Assembly: GCA_020736575.1 (NCBI GenBank)
Contig: JAGPYM010000007.1
Location: 496,001-560,000, forward strand
Source of the DNA: Thelonectria olida
Taxonomy: Eukaryota > Ascomycota > Sordariomycetes > Hypocreales > Nectriaceae
Direction: 5' to 3'
DNA length: 64,000 bases
The notes under the pieces were generated by a model. It saw nothing but the letters and a program-made list of their open reading frames with translations. It was not told where the DNA came from and searched no databases. A program made the position numbers and the translations under genes. Every line of letters starts with the position of its first letter. Within the stretch, counting starts at the first letter, position 1. Below are positions 34,141 to 46,835 of the stretch, one piece after another.

Positions 34141-36310
34141 ATGGACGCAAGGGTGAGTTGTTTTGACCGCTGTCGCGTTTCTTCCTTTGTTGTCTCTTGG
34201 CATAAGAGACGACTTGTTAACTTGCCATTTCCTGAAACTTCCAAAAATCGTTAAGCTTCTATATACTGACAACTCCTTCTACAGCCCTTTCGACGACGCG
34301 GCGCGGAGAACGTGCCGCAACTTCATCAACGACATAAATCTATGGGAAACCTGTCTACGATGCCTTCTAATGCGAATGCTGGCTTTCGTGAGCCTGCTAA
34401 GCGGGCTGCTTTCGGGGACGTAACCAACGTCAGCAAGCATAGCCATGCTGTTCGTGACGAGGGCAAGGTCCTCAAGGTTCACGCAACAAATTCGTCTAAC
34501 ACCGTTCTCACGGGTCTTCCCGTAAACAAGGAGAACGTTGTGTACAGCAAAGATGCCTTCAACCGGCCCGCGCAACGGCCCGCAGGTACTTCTGTGGCTA
34601 GTTCTAAAGTTTCAGAACAGCCGAGAAAGACTGTTCGCAGGGACTCACAACAAGAGAACCGCGTTTCCTATGTGAAAAAGGATGTTCAGACAAAGACTTC
34701 CAACACCTCTACCTCCGCCTCAAACCTCTCGTCTTCCGCCGCCGATGCTCGCCCTCTTCAGCCCCGTCACCACAAGAGCCAACCTCAACTAAAACAACAT
34801 CAACCTACCCTTCGCCGAACTCAGAGTAAACAACTAGAGACTATCCCCGCCAAGGAGGACGAAATGGAGGCTTCAGAAGAGGAAGCTGCTGCCGCAATGG
34901 CTTTGCAGGAAGTCACCAACGCTCAGACTCGCGCCGCCTACTTTGACTCTCTCTATCTACCAAACACGCAGGAAACTGACGATGTGGATCACGAGGACGA
35001 AGGTATTGAGCTGTGTGATAAACTCCCCGAAATCTCCGAGGAGGAGGCTGTTGTACCCGTTGCCTATCAAGAAACTCATCTCCCTGCTATGTCAGAGCCC
35101 GAGGAGTGGGACGAAGAAGACGACGAGGACTTCGATGACCAGGACCAAGCTTACACGACGGCACACTCGTTCCGATCCCGCGATCTGACTGCCGGCGGTG
35201 CTACTACCGTAGTCCCACCCCGTGTTACGGCACGCGTTCAACGCGAACTTGAAGACGCCAAGATTGAGGTTGAGCAAAACCGCACTGAAGACGACATTGA
35301 AGAGGAGCTATGGGACGTGAGCATGGTTGCCGAGTATGGTGACGAGATTTTTGAGTACATGCGGGAGCTCGAGGTATGTGTCTGAAGAGGGTGTGTGCCA
35401 ACAATGAACTGACAATAGTATAGGTCAAGATGCTCCCCAACCCGCACTACATGGATATTCAAACCGAGATCCAGTGGTCAATGCGATCAGTTCTTATGGA
35501 TTGGCTCGTTCAGGTGCACAACCGCTTTGGCCTGCTCCCCGAGACCCTATTCCTGACCGTCAACTACATCGACCGATTTTTATCTTCCAAGGTTGTGTCC
35601 ATAGGAAAGTTGCAGCTTGTTGGCGCGACGGCGATCCTCGTAGCCTCCAAGTACGAAGAGATTAACTGCCCATCGCTCCAGGAGATAGTATATATGGTCG
35701 ACAATGGGTACTCGGCCGACGAAATTCTGAAGGCGGAACGGTTCATGCTGAGCATGCTGAGCTTCGAGCTCGGCTGGCCAGGCCCGATGAGCTTCCTGCG
35801 ACGCGTGAGCAAGGCGGATGACTACGATCTGGAGACGCGAACATTGGCCAAGTACTTCCTGGAGCTCACTATCATGGATGAGCGCTTCGTGGCCTCGCCC
35901 CCAAGCTTCCTGGCCGCTGGCGCGCACTGTTTGTCGCGATTCATCCTGGACAAGGGCGATTGGGTGAGTTGGAATAGTCAATTGCAGCCACCGAGACCAC
36001 ATTGCTAACGCGACAACAGTCCAAGGCCCATGTGCACTACTCAGGCTACACTTGGAGTCAATTGAGGTCGCTCGTCACCATGATGCTCGAGTGCTGCGAT
36101 CGTCCCCATCTTCACCATGCGGCTGTATTCGAAAAGTATGCAGAGCGACGATTCAAGGAGGCGTCGCTGCTCGTACAAAGCGCCTTGGACGCGGGCTTCA
36201 CGCTCCCTGGCATTACGCCGCTACGACAGATGTCTTCAGATTCGTTCGTCGAAGGTCCTGCCGAGGTTCGATATTCCTCGCGTGGCCAGCCCGTGCCTAT
36301 TGAAGGTTGA
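34141..36310 (+). CDS. nimE: G2/mitotic B-type cyclin (NimE/Cdc13 family)
   Basis: Activating subunit of Cdk1 for entry into mitosis; nuclear, degraded by APC/C. Exons 34141-34152, 34285-35373, 35424-35963 and 36020-36310 give 643 residues. Exon 1 encodes only MDAR; splicing at phase 0 joins it to PFRRRGAEN. A destruction-box-like RAAFGDVTN lies at residues 44-52, with Phe where Leu is usual, and a KEN box at 86-88. The middle is disordered and acidic. Cyclin_N spans about 345-475 (IQTEIQWSMRSVLMDWLVQVH, FLTVNYIDRFLS, ASKYEEINCPSLQEIVYM), followed by Cyclin_C with ELTIMDERFVASPPSFLAAGA and the last exon YSGYTWSQL. The MRSVLMDWLV motif and size fit fungal B cyclins rather than G1 cyclins. All three introns have GTGAGT or GTATGT donors and frame-preserving ends. 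An unusually long gene-free region precedes it. Confidence 0.95.
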
Positions 36311-36964
36311 TTGCGATGGGGAACCATTCCCGGCGGCTCGTTGCCGTTGACAGCGGCGATGTGCATTTCGATTTGCAGGGGCGACGTGCATGGCGCCTGC
36401 ATGAGCCTTATCACAACTGTCTTCTGCGCACGTAGTCGCGTTGGTTTCCTTTGGAGCTCCATCGGTGCTCACCGTGGGGTGTCCTGTTGACACCGGCCCG
36501 GGATTGTGTTTGGTTCACCGCGATGTTTGGCGGCGCCCACCGGCCCGGGACGGAGCCGACGACAATGGCCCAGCCACCCAGCCTCAGTCGCCCTTCTGCT
36601 GCATTTCGCATGAGCATTCTCTCGAGTGCGTTTCTGTTTGACAATACCTTTTTGATAATCAACTGGCGCTGGACTGGGCCGGGCTTTGACGTCTTAGCAA
36701 CACGGGTACACGAACAAAAAGCAACACAACAGTTATGGAGACCTTCGCCCTCGGACCGGACCAGCTTTAGCTGGAATGGATAGAGGAAAAAGAGACCCGT
36801 ATCACGACTTGATGACCGTTACGAGGATCACGACTGCCCCAAGTTTCTTGCGTTATCTTAACTGTTACACTTTCTTCTACTTTTCTTTTCTTCACAGGCG
36901 TATGGTTTATTACGCCGTCCTCGGAATTCGGGGTCGCGGGGAGTCGTAGTTACGATGCTACCCA

Positions 36965-37010
36965 GTACACACACACCCATGCTCGTGCACACGCACACCC
37001 TCACCCGCTG
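36965..37010 (+). repeat. CA-rich low-complexity tract
   Basis: Short runs of CACACA mixed with CTCGTGCACACGCACACCC, about 650 bp after the cyclin stop. Confidence 0.5.
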
Positions 37011-38832
37011 CAACCACCATGATGGTCAACATGGCTGCTGTTGCAGAAGGTACAGGGACGGGCGAGATGGTGGACGGATTGCGACCCCCCGAGACGGATG
37101 GATGGCATCACGGATCAGGGACAGGGACCGTGGGGGTGGAGACCGGGGTTTTTAGGGATGGAATTGGTTTTTGATTTTGGCTTGGTAATGAGGAGTGGTC
37201 CCGGAAGGGGAGGCAGGACATTATATTGATCAAGCATTCAAGCATGGATGGCATAGGATGGCTGCATTGAGATGCAAGCCACGACCACCAACGGCAACGA
37301 ACAAGACGGCCAGATGAGCTCTCGCCGAGCCTCTGGGCGTGTATGATATCTAATTCAGACCCCATCTCGAGCATATCGAGTGGGCTCTCTTGCATTTCTT
37401 AATTAGACTTTGTGGTATTAAAAGCTCCAATCAGATGGATCAATTGCATTTGCAATAGTTATTACCCCGGCTTTTGTTCAATGGACTTTGAATTATGGAC
37501 ACGATGTTGATGGCTGCCGCAGCTGTGAATGTGCCGCCAAATCTGCAGCTTCTTGGCTGCATGGGATCATCATCTATCAAAAAGCAAATACACAGAAAAT
37601 GCACAGGTCCAGGTCCAGATCCAGGTCCATAGCGTGCATCGCCCATCCATCAACCTTCAACCGGCCGCCGCCTTTTGGTGCTCGGGGAATACGGAGCTAC
37701 GTACAGGAGTCATCCAGAGCCTCTGATTTCTTCCCTAAGAGACCCCAACCAAAGGGTCCAGCTCCAACGGTCCCGCGCCCGGTTCCACCTCTTTGGTTAG
37801 CTGAGGTGTCCTCGTGAGTTGAAGGAGTCGAGCTACGGGATAAGTTACAGAGCCAACGTTGACAAGCAGCGAGGCTCGGACAGGTCTTTTCCGGTCCCCA
37901 GGACGTTTGCTTTTGCGGCGGCGGGCGGCGTTTTCCCGTGGCAGAAAGGGCGGGCATTGATAGGGCAATTGGGATATGCAGAACCCGACGATGAGATGCA
38001 GAGGGCACTCAATCTGAAGCCCCTAACACGGCACACCGGGATCTGGATGAGATGGGAATGGGATTTCCTGAAAGAGTTGCTCCGTGGTTGACGGCTCCGA
38101 GATCTATGTACGCACAGGATATAGGTTTTAGATTCGTGAGGATGAGGTGACATTGCTGATGGTTATTCCCCCACCATGAGTTTGTGCAATGCGAGTTGGT
38201 GATGACCTCTCGTCTCCTTCATTCATCCCATGCCCACCTTCAACAAGTCTACGAATATCTAGATTGATAAACCTCGCCAGTGGCAAACACATCTTCCCCG
38301 TGTTTCTAGCCCAAGGAACAATTACCTACCTTCTCTCCTCCTTCTCTTCGGCTTCCTTTCCTCCATTTGTCTGCCCCCACCTTTTCCCTTTTCCCATTGC
38401 TCACCTTCTGACACACCTTCTCAATTCTCTGACGAACGGTGGAAGCAAAACAATCCAGCCAACGTCTTAGCTCTAACTACCGTCAATCCCCAGGCCGGGA
38501 ATTTCCGGCTCTCCGGAGCTCCTAAAAAAAAAAAGAAAGTGTAGCCCCCCGCCGGGACTTGCGGGATTGGAGGGGGTGTGAATATATCACTACCAAGGGA
38601 TAGGTACCAAGTAAGGAACTCATTTATTCCCCCCCTTGGTTCTTGTTCTTTGCGTGTCACAAAGAATCAGACTAAAATCACTTCTCTCCACGGGGGGACA
38701 AGGAGGATTGGATCTAGAGATTCCCCGCAAAGTGATTTGCGTGGGAAGAGGAGGATTAATAACAATAAGAGGCATGCTAGAGGCTGACGAGGGAAGAAAG
38801 GAGGAAGAGAGGCTGGTTGACGTGTGTGGGGG

Positions 38833-38855
38833 TGGGAATGGGAATGGGAATGGGA
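38833..38855 (+). repeat. TGGGAA tandem repeat
   Basis: Nearly four perfect copies of a six-base G-rich unit. It is not the fungal telomere unit TTAGGG. Confidence 0.7.
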
Positions 38856-41800
38856 GAAGGGAGATTGCCGTGAGGCGCTGAAATGTATCGGAAGGGTTCG
38901 TGATAGGCGCGCAAAGGGGGAGGAATTGGAGCGCGGTACGAATACATACACAACGATAAATGCACAACTAAGAAAATCTTGTGCTGGTCGTTGCACTGCG
39001 TATTGATCTTCAAATGAAGTCATCCTGCAACTATGCCGGCGTCTGCTGTCATAGTCGTCTTACGAATAACTAAGCGAATGGTCAAGAAACCTGGCAAAAG
39101 GGAAGCGAGCGGCATTTGACATAAACCGACATGGGTCCTGTGGCACAAGGTCAACAAGGTCAAGGTTCAAGGTCAGCCCAGTTCCAAGGTGAAAGAAAAA
39201 AGAATGAGTTGATCACGATACTCCAGATCCGCGCAGCTCGTGCCAATTCCAGCACATCTCCGTGACCCCGGGGGGACCCCGACCAGGGCAGCCCGTGGTC
39301 CGTGTTTCCCAATGGATGTCTCTTCATCTCGTGGACTTGCTCTATTTTCCAAGGCCAACCATCAGAGCGAATGGGGAAGCTTCTCCATGTCAATCCGTAA
39401 TTAGACAACGCCCAAAGGTAGATCTGGAGTAATGACGGTTCAAATTGCCTCTCTAGGACGGCAGAGACGGCGATTAGTCCGCACTGTATTCGCACGCACG
39501 AGAAACGACACCGAAAAATATCCGTAGGTACTCTGAGAAGAATGAAACAAGGGACAGCGGTGTGACCTGGCCAGGGACCAGGTGAACGATCGGATCTTGT
39601 CCTGGGGAGCTCGACGATGAGGGACTCCGTAGCGCTAATTAAAACCTCATAATCAGACCGACGAAGGCCAGCGCTACGGCCCAGCGGAAGCTCAATCGAA
39701 CTGGACTGGACGGCGATAGCACCAGCAAAGCAAAGCAAGCAAGCACATAAAATGCGGCAGAAGCAGGACATACGCGCGCAACAGCATGTCGAACCCTGTC
39801 TCAGCCGCCTTGCGGGGGGTGTGAGCGTCAGCTGAGAGGCAGAAAAGGACCGGGTCTGTTTGCTTGCTTGACGAGCCTTGTTGTGTCCTTGTTGCTCTTC
39901 GTCTGGACGATAGGTAACTCTTTCGTATTTCGCGCAAGGTGTTTGAGGATTGATGAGCTCGTGACTTGCATCAGTAGGACAGAGTTGGTAAGAAGAGTCG
40001 CACTTGCTGATCAGGTTGACTAATAACGCATTTCATCGCCAAGCATTGTACTCACTGCCTAGAGGGAGGGTACATTCTTTGGCACTGTGCCTATTTGCTT
40101 CTCCAGACAAGACTGGATTAGCTGCCGCTGAAGCGGGATGGAGATGTGGATGTGGGATTTGCGACGGGGCTTTTTGGAGTCGGAGTTGGAGTTGAAGATG
40201 CGCGCCATTCATTCACTCTGACTGCCAAACAACCCACACACCCCCCTCTCGGCCGCTGGAGGGTGCCCATGGAGGGCCGGGAACCACATGCGCGCAAACG
40301 TCGAGATGAAAAAGTTACGATTGGTAAAACACCGTATCTTCACCTTGATCTTTTCTTCTTCCTTTCCTGGTCGAGAATTGGATTGGCAGATCCTGGAAAC
40401 GAGATAATTAGCTATTGAATAAAGCAATAAGAGGCTTATGAGAGATGGTCACCTCTTGCTGATGGCTGGACTTGTCCTCCGAAACTCCGGGCTGAGCGGG
40501 TCCGAGTCCGTGTGTTTGCCCCCCCCCCGTTCTCCCCCTCGTTCGCTATTTTGCGTGCTTCCCCCAGGCCCGGCTCGGTGACGATGCCGGTGGTGAAGGG
40601 TGCAGCATAGGAGGTAGCTCCATAGTAGCTTAGCTGGATGAAGCAGTTGTCTGGTATCGGATGAGATGCTTGGGCGGTAAAGAGCTGACGGCCTAGGAGC
40701 GTGTCGTCCGTGATTGTTCCGGGACTCCCATCTTTGTCCATGGTGGCATCTTGACACTTGAACGAGATCTTGTGCCTGTATCTGTATCGGGCATCGGTAT
40801 GTACTGTAATGTATCTCGGCGGGAATGGGATGGCACTGTATCTTGCGTCGTCGCTGCGTAACGAAAGGGCTGCGTTGTGTTGCGTTGGCAAGCCTCATCT
40901 GCAACCCGCAACCCCCCATGTCCGTGTTCTCTCATCTGTGACCATCCATCCCACTCTCTCATTGCCACTTCTTGTTTGCATCTGACTCTCGACCTCTTCT
41001 GCACCGTGATGAATGCTCACTGTCCTCTTCTCTCACGCGGGCGGCTCACACGCGAACACACATCCATCGTCGTGGAGGGCAGACTAGGGCCGCGCCCCTC
41101 CGCACGTGGAGATGACTGGCCGACACACGGACAAGGCCGTAAGATGGAACCGGCGACGACATGGCGGCGGAGGAGCCCTGAGGAGGAGCCCTGGGGCTTG
41201 TTGGAGATTCGCTTCGGTTCCGTACGGAGCAGGGCAGGGAAGACAAACTAAGGGTTTGGTCAATGCTTTTCGAGCAGCATCTGGCATCTTCATATAAAAA
41301 TATCTTGGGATGACTCGCTCGCATCCATAGTGACCAAGCGACGACCAAGCGACGACAAAGCGAGGTAGAGGAACGTGGTAGACGGCCGAAGAATGACTCT
41401 AGCAATGCTCTTCCCTCACACAATTACGAACAGGTATTCCGTAGCGCCTCCCCCTTGCCCGCGCTCTTTCCCTAATTCCCTTCCTCCCAAAACCCAACCC
41501 CAGGTCCCACTAACTGGTGTCCACCACGCACTTCGGTGCCGCGCCTCCAGCGGCTCCAACGTTCTACATACAGGACATCCACTGGCACATCCATTGACCA
41601 CCCATTCTTCTGCGTTGCTGCAGGCGGGCTGCGGGCAGGGCAGTTGCTGTGCTTCCAGGTGCTTGGGGAGTGGGAAGCAGCCACTTGCCGCTGGTCCGGT
41701 TTTCGCTCACTTCCATTCTCACTCCTTCCATCAACCGCTGGCCTCCGCCCCCCGGGATACCTCTCATCCATCCCAGGTCTCTCTGACGGATGGAGGCGAA

Positions 41801-42516
41801 AGGCTCACACGCCCCCCCTTTCCCCTAAGAAAAATAATTGGAAGGAACCCGCCCTCCATCCAATCGAGAGGCGCGCCTTGCCTTCCATCTCTCAAGTGAC
41901 CTTCTAGACCACTCACACGCCCCCCGGAACACAAGTCACTCGCACGGTGGCGGACCGTAGCGCAGGTACCTCGTCCCTTCCCATTGGCATTGTTTGCTAC
42001 GTTCCCACCCCCCGGGCCACCCACCGGCCCCGATAGCAAATTTATGCCAAAATCTTTCGCCCGCTCCGCCGCTTCTCGCATCTCGACAAGACTCACGGGG
42101 TTTCCAATTGACGCATTTCTGTTGCTTCTGCTACTTCTTTTCTCTTCCTCTTCCCTCTTTCAACTCTCGTCCTTCCCACCCCAAGAAAGAAGTCTCCATT
42201 TCGCGAGCGTTGTGTGGCCGCCTCGTCTTGTCCTACTCAGCCGCCTCCTCTCCCTCCCTCGTGTATTTTTCTTCTCTCTCTTTTTTCTTGTCTCTCGCGG
42301 GCTTTGTGTTTCCTTTCCCCTTGGTTATAGAGACTCGACCCCCTCCCTCGTCCTCTCCTCCTCATCGACCGACCTTGCCAAAGGGTTCTTGGACCTCGAA
42401 CGCTTTGACCGATCTCTACCAAACGGTCACCCGCTCCGTCCCGGTCGTCAATTGCGAGTTCCCCCTCCGACTCCGAATTCCTCCCCTCCGAACACTCTCC
42501 GAACGAATCCACAAAC

Positions 42517-44749
42517 ATGTCCAAGATCGCCGTGGCCACGGAGGCCCTTGTCGGCTCCTCTGAACCAGTTCAGCTCCCTACACAGACCAGGGCGCGCTTC
42601 GCTGCTCATGCCGTCAAGGATGAGGCTGGTGAGCTATACCTGGGCCTCGATGAGTTCGTCGCTGCCGTCGCCCCCCGGGGTGAGGACTTTGTGAGTAACC
42701 TACCAGCAACCCCTTGAGTCGCGATCCAAAGAGAGCTTTGCGACTCAACTCTCTGTTCTACTTGCGCATATCAACTGACCATTGTCTCCCCCTACGTGTA
42801 GCATAAAATTTCCAAGGAGCAATATTCCATCCTGTTCCGTGTCGCTGACGCGAAGGGCGCCGGCAAGGTGAGCCTCGCTGACTGGGGTGTCTTCGAGAAC
42901 CTCATCACCAAGCCCGATGCCGAGTACGAGATTGCCTTCCGCCTCTTCGACGTCGAGCGCACCGGCCAGGTCAAGTACGATGATTTCCGCACCTTGTACG
43001 AGCTTAACAAGGGCACTGAGACCATCCCCTTCGACTGGGACTCCGAGTGGGCCAAGCTCTACATTGGCAGCAAGAAGAACCGCCATGCCCTCGACTACAA
43101 CCAGTTCACCCAGATGCTGCGTGGTCTCCAGGGCGAGCGCATCCGCCAGGCCTTCCAGCGCTTCGACAAGGACGCCGACGGCTACATCAACCCCGAGGAC
43201 TTCCAGCGCATCATTGTCGAGACGTCCAAACACAAGCTGTCCGACCACATTCTCCAGAACCTTCACACCCTTTGCAACATCTCCAATAGCACCAAGATTT
43301 CCTATGCCAACGTCCGTGCCTTTACCAACGTCATCCGGGAGATGGACCTCGTTGAGCTAATCCTGCGCCGCGCCATTGACAAGAGCAAGGATGCCAAGAT
43401 CACCCGTTCTGAGTTCCTCAACGAAGCCGCCACCATTACGCGCTTCTCTCTCTTCACCCCCATGGAGGCTGATGTCCTCTTCCACTTCGCTGGTCTGGAT
43501 GAGACATCAGGTCGTTTGGGCCTCTCTGAGTTTGCCAAGGTCCTCGATGCCTCGTGGCGCAACCCCATCTATGAGGCCTCTGAGGCCCTCAAGGCCAAGG
43601 CTGCCGGCAGCGGTATCCTCATGGGCATTGCGACCTCGGCGTACAACTTCGGTCTCGGTGCCATTGCTGGTGCCTTTGGTGCCTTCATGGTGTACCCCAT
43701 TGATCTCGTCAAGACTCGTCTTCAGAACCAGCGAAGTGCGCAGCCTGGTCAGCGTCTGTACAAGAACTCGATCGATTGCTTCCAGAAGGTCTTTCGCAAC
43801 GAGGGTATCCGTGGCCTGTACTCGGGTGTTCTGCCCCAGCTGGTCGGTGTTGCTCCCGAGAAGGCGATCAAGCTGACGGTCAACGATCTTGCTCGCGGTA
43901 TCCTGACCGATAAGAATGGCCACCTTCCCGTGTGGGCTGAGGCCGTTGCTGGTGCTACCGCTGGTGGTTGCCAAGTTGTAAGTTTGCATTGCCTGCATCC
44001 GAGTGGCGAAGATTGTGAGAGCTAACCCACCATGATAGGTCTTCACGAACCCCCTTGAGATTGTCAAGATTCGTCTGCAAGTCCAGGGTGAGTTGGCCAA
44101 GCAGCCTGGTGCTCCTCCCAAGCGATCGGCTATGTGGATCGTGCGAAACCTCGGTCTCATGGGCCTGTACAAGGGTGCTTCCGCTTGTCTGCTCCGTGAT
44201 ATGCCCTTCTCGGCCATCTATTTCCCCTCCTACAGCCACTTGAAGACGGACTTCTTCGGAGAGACGCCCACCAACAAGCTCGGTGTTCTGCAGCTTCTCA
44301 CCGCTGGTGCCATTGCCGGTATGCCCGCGGCCTACCTCACGACTCCCTGCGACGTCATTAAGACCCGACTTCAGGTCGAGGCCCGAAAGGGTGAGGCTAC
44401 TTACAACGGCCTGCGAGACGCGGCCAAGACGATCTACAAGGAGGAGGGCTTCACAGCCTTCTTCAAGGGTGGTCCCGCTCGTATCTTCCGATCGTCTCCT
44501 CAGTTCGGTTTCACTCTGGCGGCGTATGAGGTCCTCAAGACTTACCTGCCCATGCCCGGTTCCGTTCCCGAGCCTTCCAAGCTCGGCGAGTCGCGCGAGA
44601 GCAGCTTGGCCAACAGCCCGTACGGCCGCAGCCGCAACGCCCTGAAGGTGATCCTGGACCTTGACGAGGACTTTGGCAAGATCAAGCTCCCCAACGAGCA
44701 CGGCTGGCGGTCGCTGCCCAAGATCATGGGCGGTGGTGGTGCTCAGTAA
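42517..44749 (+). CDS. AGC1: Mitochondrial aspartate/glutamate carrier with EF hands (Agc1/aralar type)
   Basis: Inner-membrane exchanger of aspartate for glutamate plus a proton; part of the malate-aspartate shuttle. Exons 42517-42690, 42802-43977 and 44039-44749 give 686 residues, the size of animal aralar, and longer than yeast Agc1, whose N terminus lacks clear EF hands. The N-terminal half carries an EF-hand array; one canonical loop is [12 protein letters not shown] at residues 180-191, suggesting calcium sensing. The C-terminal half has three mitochondrial carrier repeats with PX(D/E)XX(K/R) signatures: PIDLVK at 357, PLEIVK at 455 and PCDVIK at 553. A Ser/Arg-rich tail follows. The second intron is needed to restore [12 protein letters not shown]. 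Codon third positions are strongly C, as in highly expressed fungal genes. Confidence 0.96.
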
Positions 44750-46082
44750 AGAAGGAAAATGAATGTGGTTTCATGAAATTTTTCCGGGGGCGGCTGCTCG
44801 GCTATTGATGTCTTATGAGGGGGCCGAAGTGAGCCCACCTTACGACTCCCCGACGGTGCGCCCGCGGCTGAAGGGCCGGCCGAAGGTCTCGGTCGACCAC
44901 GGCTAACATGGGAAACCATGGCAATCTGAAGAAAGAGGGAAAAAGTCTCATGTTTGCTATACATGTGCTTCTTTTTTCTCTCTCATCTTGTTGCTTTTTA
45001 CAAAGCTGTTTTTTTTTCTGTCTGTTTATTTATATTCCTTGGGAGCGCTGAGAGAGCAAAGAAGTAGAACGATATCAGGAACGGAAGACGAGCATCACGG
45101 AGGATACGGGCCATTCGCGATTGAAGAGATCCGAAGACACGGCGCTGCGCTTGCATCAGAATCGGCGTTTCTGGGGCATTAAAGGGCATGATGGCGCTGC
45201 TTTTTTTTATGTTTGTGTAGAAAAAAAGAGAAGAGAAGAGAGGAGAAGATCTAGAGAAAGAGAAGAAATATCAAAAGATGCCCATATGTCTATGAGAAGA
45301 TTGAATGATGAGTGATAAGGATATGTAAGAGTCCTGTTGTAACTAGATCTGTGGAGTATTGAACTGTTTGCCATGGCCATGACGAGTCTTATCAGCCATG
45401 TCCTTGCATCGGTCAGAGCGATCTGAGAAATGCATGAGTCTGTCTGTTCCTTGTGGCTGTGCGTCGTCATGCGCCACGCCACAGGCCTGCATACTACATC
45501 GTACGTACGTAGTAATTGCTATCTAGCGTAGTCCCTGCTTATCTGCAGCATTTCCCGATCACGATGATCTGAGATGATGACCCTCCTGTGGCATTCCCTG
45601 TTTTCCATCTCGGTGTCTCGCCGACATGCCAAGTTGTCACCACGATTGCTTCAAACAGATGCCTTTGGTTTCATAGGTAGATTCTATGTCTTTCTGTATT
45701 ATCTATACTAAGTTCGAGTTGGTATGCATCATTGCTAGAATGCTAATCAAAGTTGCCGCTTTTGCTTTCCCTCCCAAAAGATTGCGCCTTGTTGGTCTAA
45801 AAAAACGCCAAACGGGGATGGCATCGGATGATGTCCAATCCCAACCATGAAAAAGTACGAATAGCCCCAGATTCTAAGTCGTCATCTTCGTTACTTTTTC
45901 GAGTTCCCAACCGTGCTCCCGCCAGACCAAAAATGAATAAAAAAAAAAACAAAAAACAGGGATATTGTGCGAATGTAGGCAATCTTGAAGTAATAAAGGT
46001 TGTAAAAGAAGTGATCCCCCCAAAGCGGGGAGGGATCAGGGATGAAGCAGATTGATGAAGACAGGTGCCAGCCGGACATCTC
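44750..46082. other. Convergent intergenic region between carrier and F-box-like gene
   Basis: Contains T-rich and AG-rich tracts (about 45000-45025 and 45220-45275), consistent with 3' flanks. No gene seen. Confidence 0.55.
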
Positions 46083-46715
46083 TTAGACGAGATTTAGGCG
46101 GTTCAACCAGCTTTCGCGCGTGGGCTTGAACTCGCCGCCTTCCGTGCCGGGCTCGCTCATCATGAGGTTCTTCAACCAGTTGATGTACTCGTCAAAGCCC
46201 GTGATGCTGCCCGAGAACTTGACGTGCTTGACGCCGCGCACGCCCTCGAACTTGTGCAGGTTGCGGTGGCCGGCGCTCAGGTACATGCTCTGGTGGACCT
46301 CGACCTCGAGCTCGTCGAGCCCGGAGAAGGCCTTTGTGACCTGGTCGCGGTCGTAGGGCGTGTCGCAGTCGAGGCGGACCTCGATGTGGAAGCGGCGGAT
46401 GCGCGGGAGGACGGCGGACTCCTTGACGGGGCCGTAGCGCTGGCGGAGGCGCGGGAACGAGGCGAGCAGCGTGGGGTGGGCGAGGAACATGTTGTCCGAG
46501 TAGAGGAACGAGGTGGCCTCGTAGTTGATCTGGCGGTTGGCGAGGAGGAGGTTGGCGTGGACGCTGGCGAGCTTGTCGTTGTTGTAGCGGGCGACCTCGT
46601 TGCAGGCGGGGATGTGGAGGAGCATTTCGTAGATTTCGAGGCGGATCTCGACGGGGAGGTCCATGAAGCCCGTCTTGTGTTGTTGTTGTTGCTGGTGATC
46701 AAGTTCCATAGCCAT
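46083..46715 (-). CDS. Small F-box-like protein
   Basis: Single-exon protein of 210 residues. After a Gln-rich start (DHQQQQQHK) it has FMDLPVEIRLEIYEMLL, the LPxEIRxxIY motif found at the start of many filamentous-fungal F-box-like proteins, followed by LLLANRQINYEATSFLYSDN, also usual in that group. The rest has no domain I recognise. It could recruit a substrate to an SCF ubiquitin ligase, but many such fungal proteins have no shown function. Third-position GC is very high, which produces long antisense frames. The start at 46715 may be replaced by the Met two codons later. It stands alone, with a microsatellite-rich upstream region. Confidence 0.85.
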   Translation of the reverse strand: MAMELDHQQQQQHKTGFMDLPVEIRLEIYEMLLHIPACNEVARYNNDKLASVHANLLLANRQINYEATSFLYSDNMFLAHPTLLASFPRLRQRYGPVKESAVLPRIRRFHIEVRLDCDTPYDRDQVTKAFSGLDELEVEVHQSMYLSAGHRNLHKFEGVRGVKHVKFSGSITGFDEYINWLKNLMMSEPGTEGGEFKPTRESWLNRLNLV

Positions 46716-46740
46716 GATGAAGAAGGAGAAGATGAAGTTG

Positions 46741-46835
46741 TTGATGTGTATGTGTGTGTATAAGTGGTGGTGGTGGGTATGTTATGTTATGTGGTGATGG
46801 TTGTTGTTGTTGTTCTTGCTGTTGTATATATAGAT
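46741..46835 (+). repeat. GTT/GGT/TATG microsatellites upstream of the F-box-like gene
   Basis: Adjacent short runs of GTGT, GGT, TTATG and GTT units within 95 bp, in what is probably the leader of the minus-strand gene. Confidence 0.6.

Larger units (their letters stand above)
36311..42516. other. 6.2 kb gene-poor region between cyclin B and the aspartate/glutamate carrier
   Basis: Holds the cyclin 3' flank and the carrier's promoter and CT-rich leader (about 42.1-42.5 kb). Open frames are mostly shadows of low-complexity DNA. One minus-strand frame at 39160-39771 (203 codons) begins with a Cys-rich hydrophobic segment resembling a signal peptide; I treat it as a candidate only. Small tandem repeats occur near 37.6, 38.83 and 39.15 kb. 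Confidence 0.5.

Noticed and set aside
38829..38860. G-rich hexamer repeat considered as an interstitial telomere
   Set aside because: Unit is TGGGAA, not TTAGGG, and only about four copies.
41984..42694. 236-codon plus-strand frame with hydrophobic Leu/Ser/Phe runs
   Set aside because: Arises from the CT-rich leader and first exon of the carrier gene read out of frame.
46224..46763. 179-codon plus-strand frame rich in Val, Glu and Leu
   Set aside because: Antisense shadow of the high-GC3 F-box-like gene.
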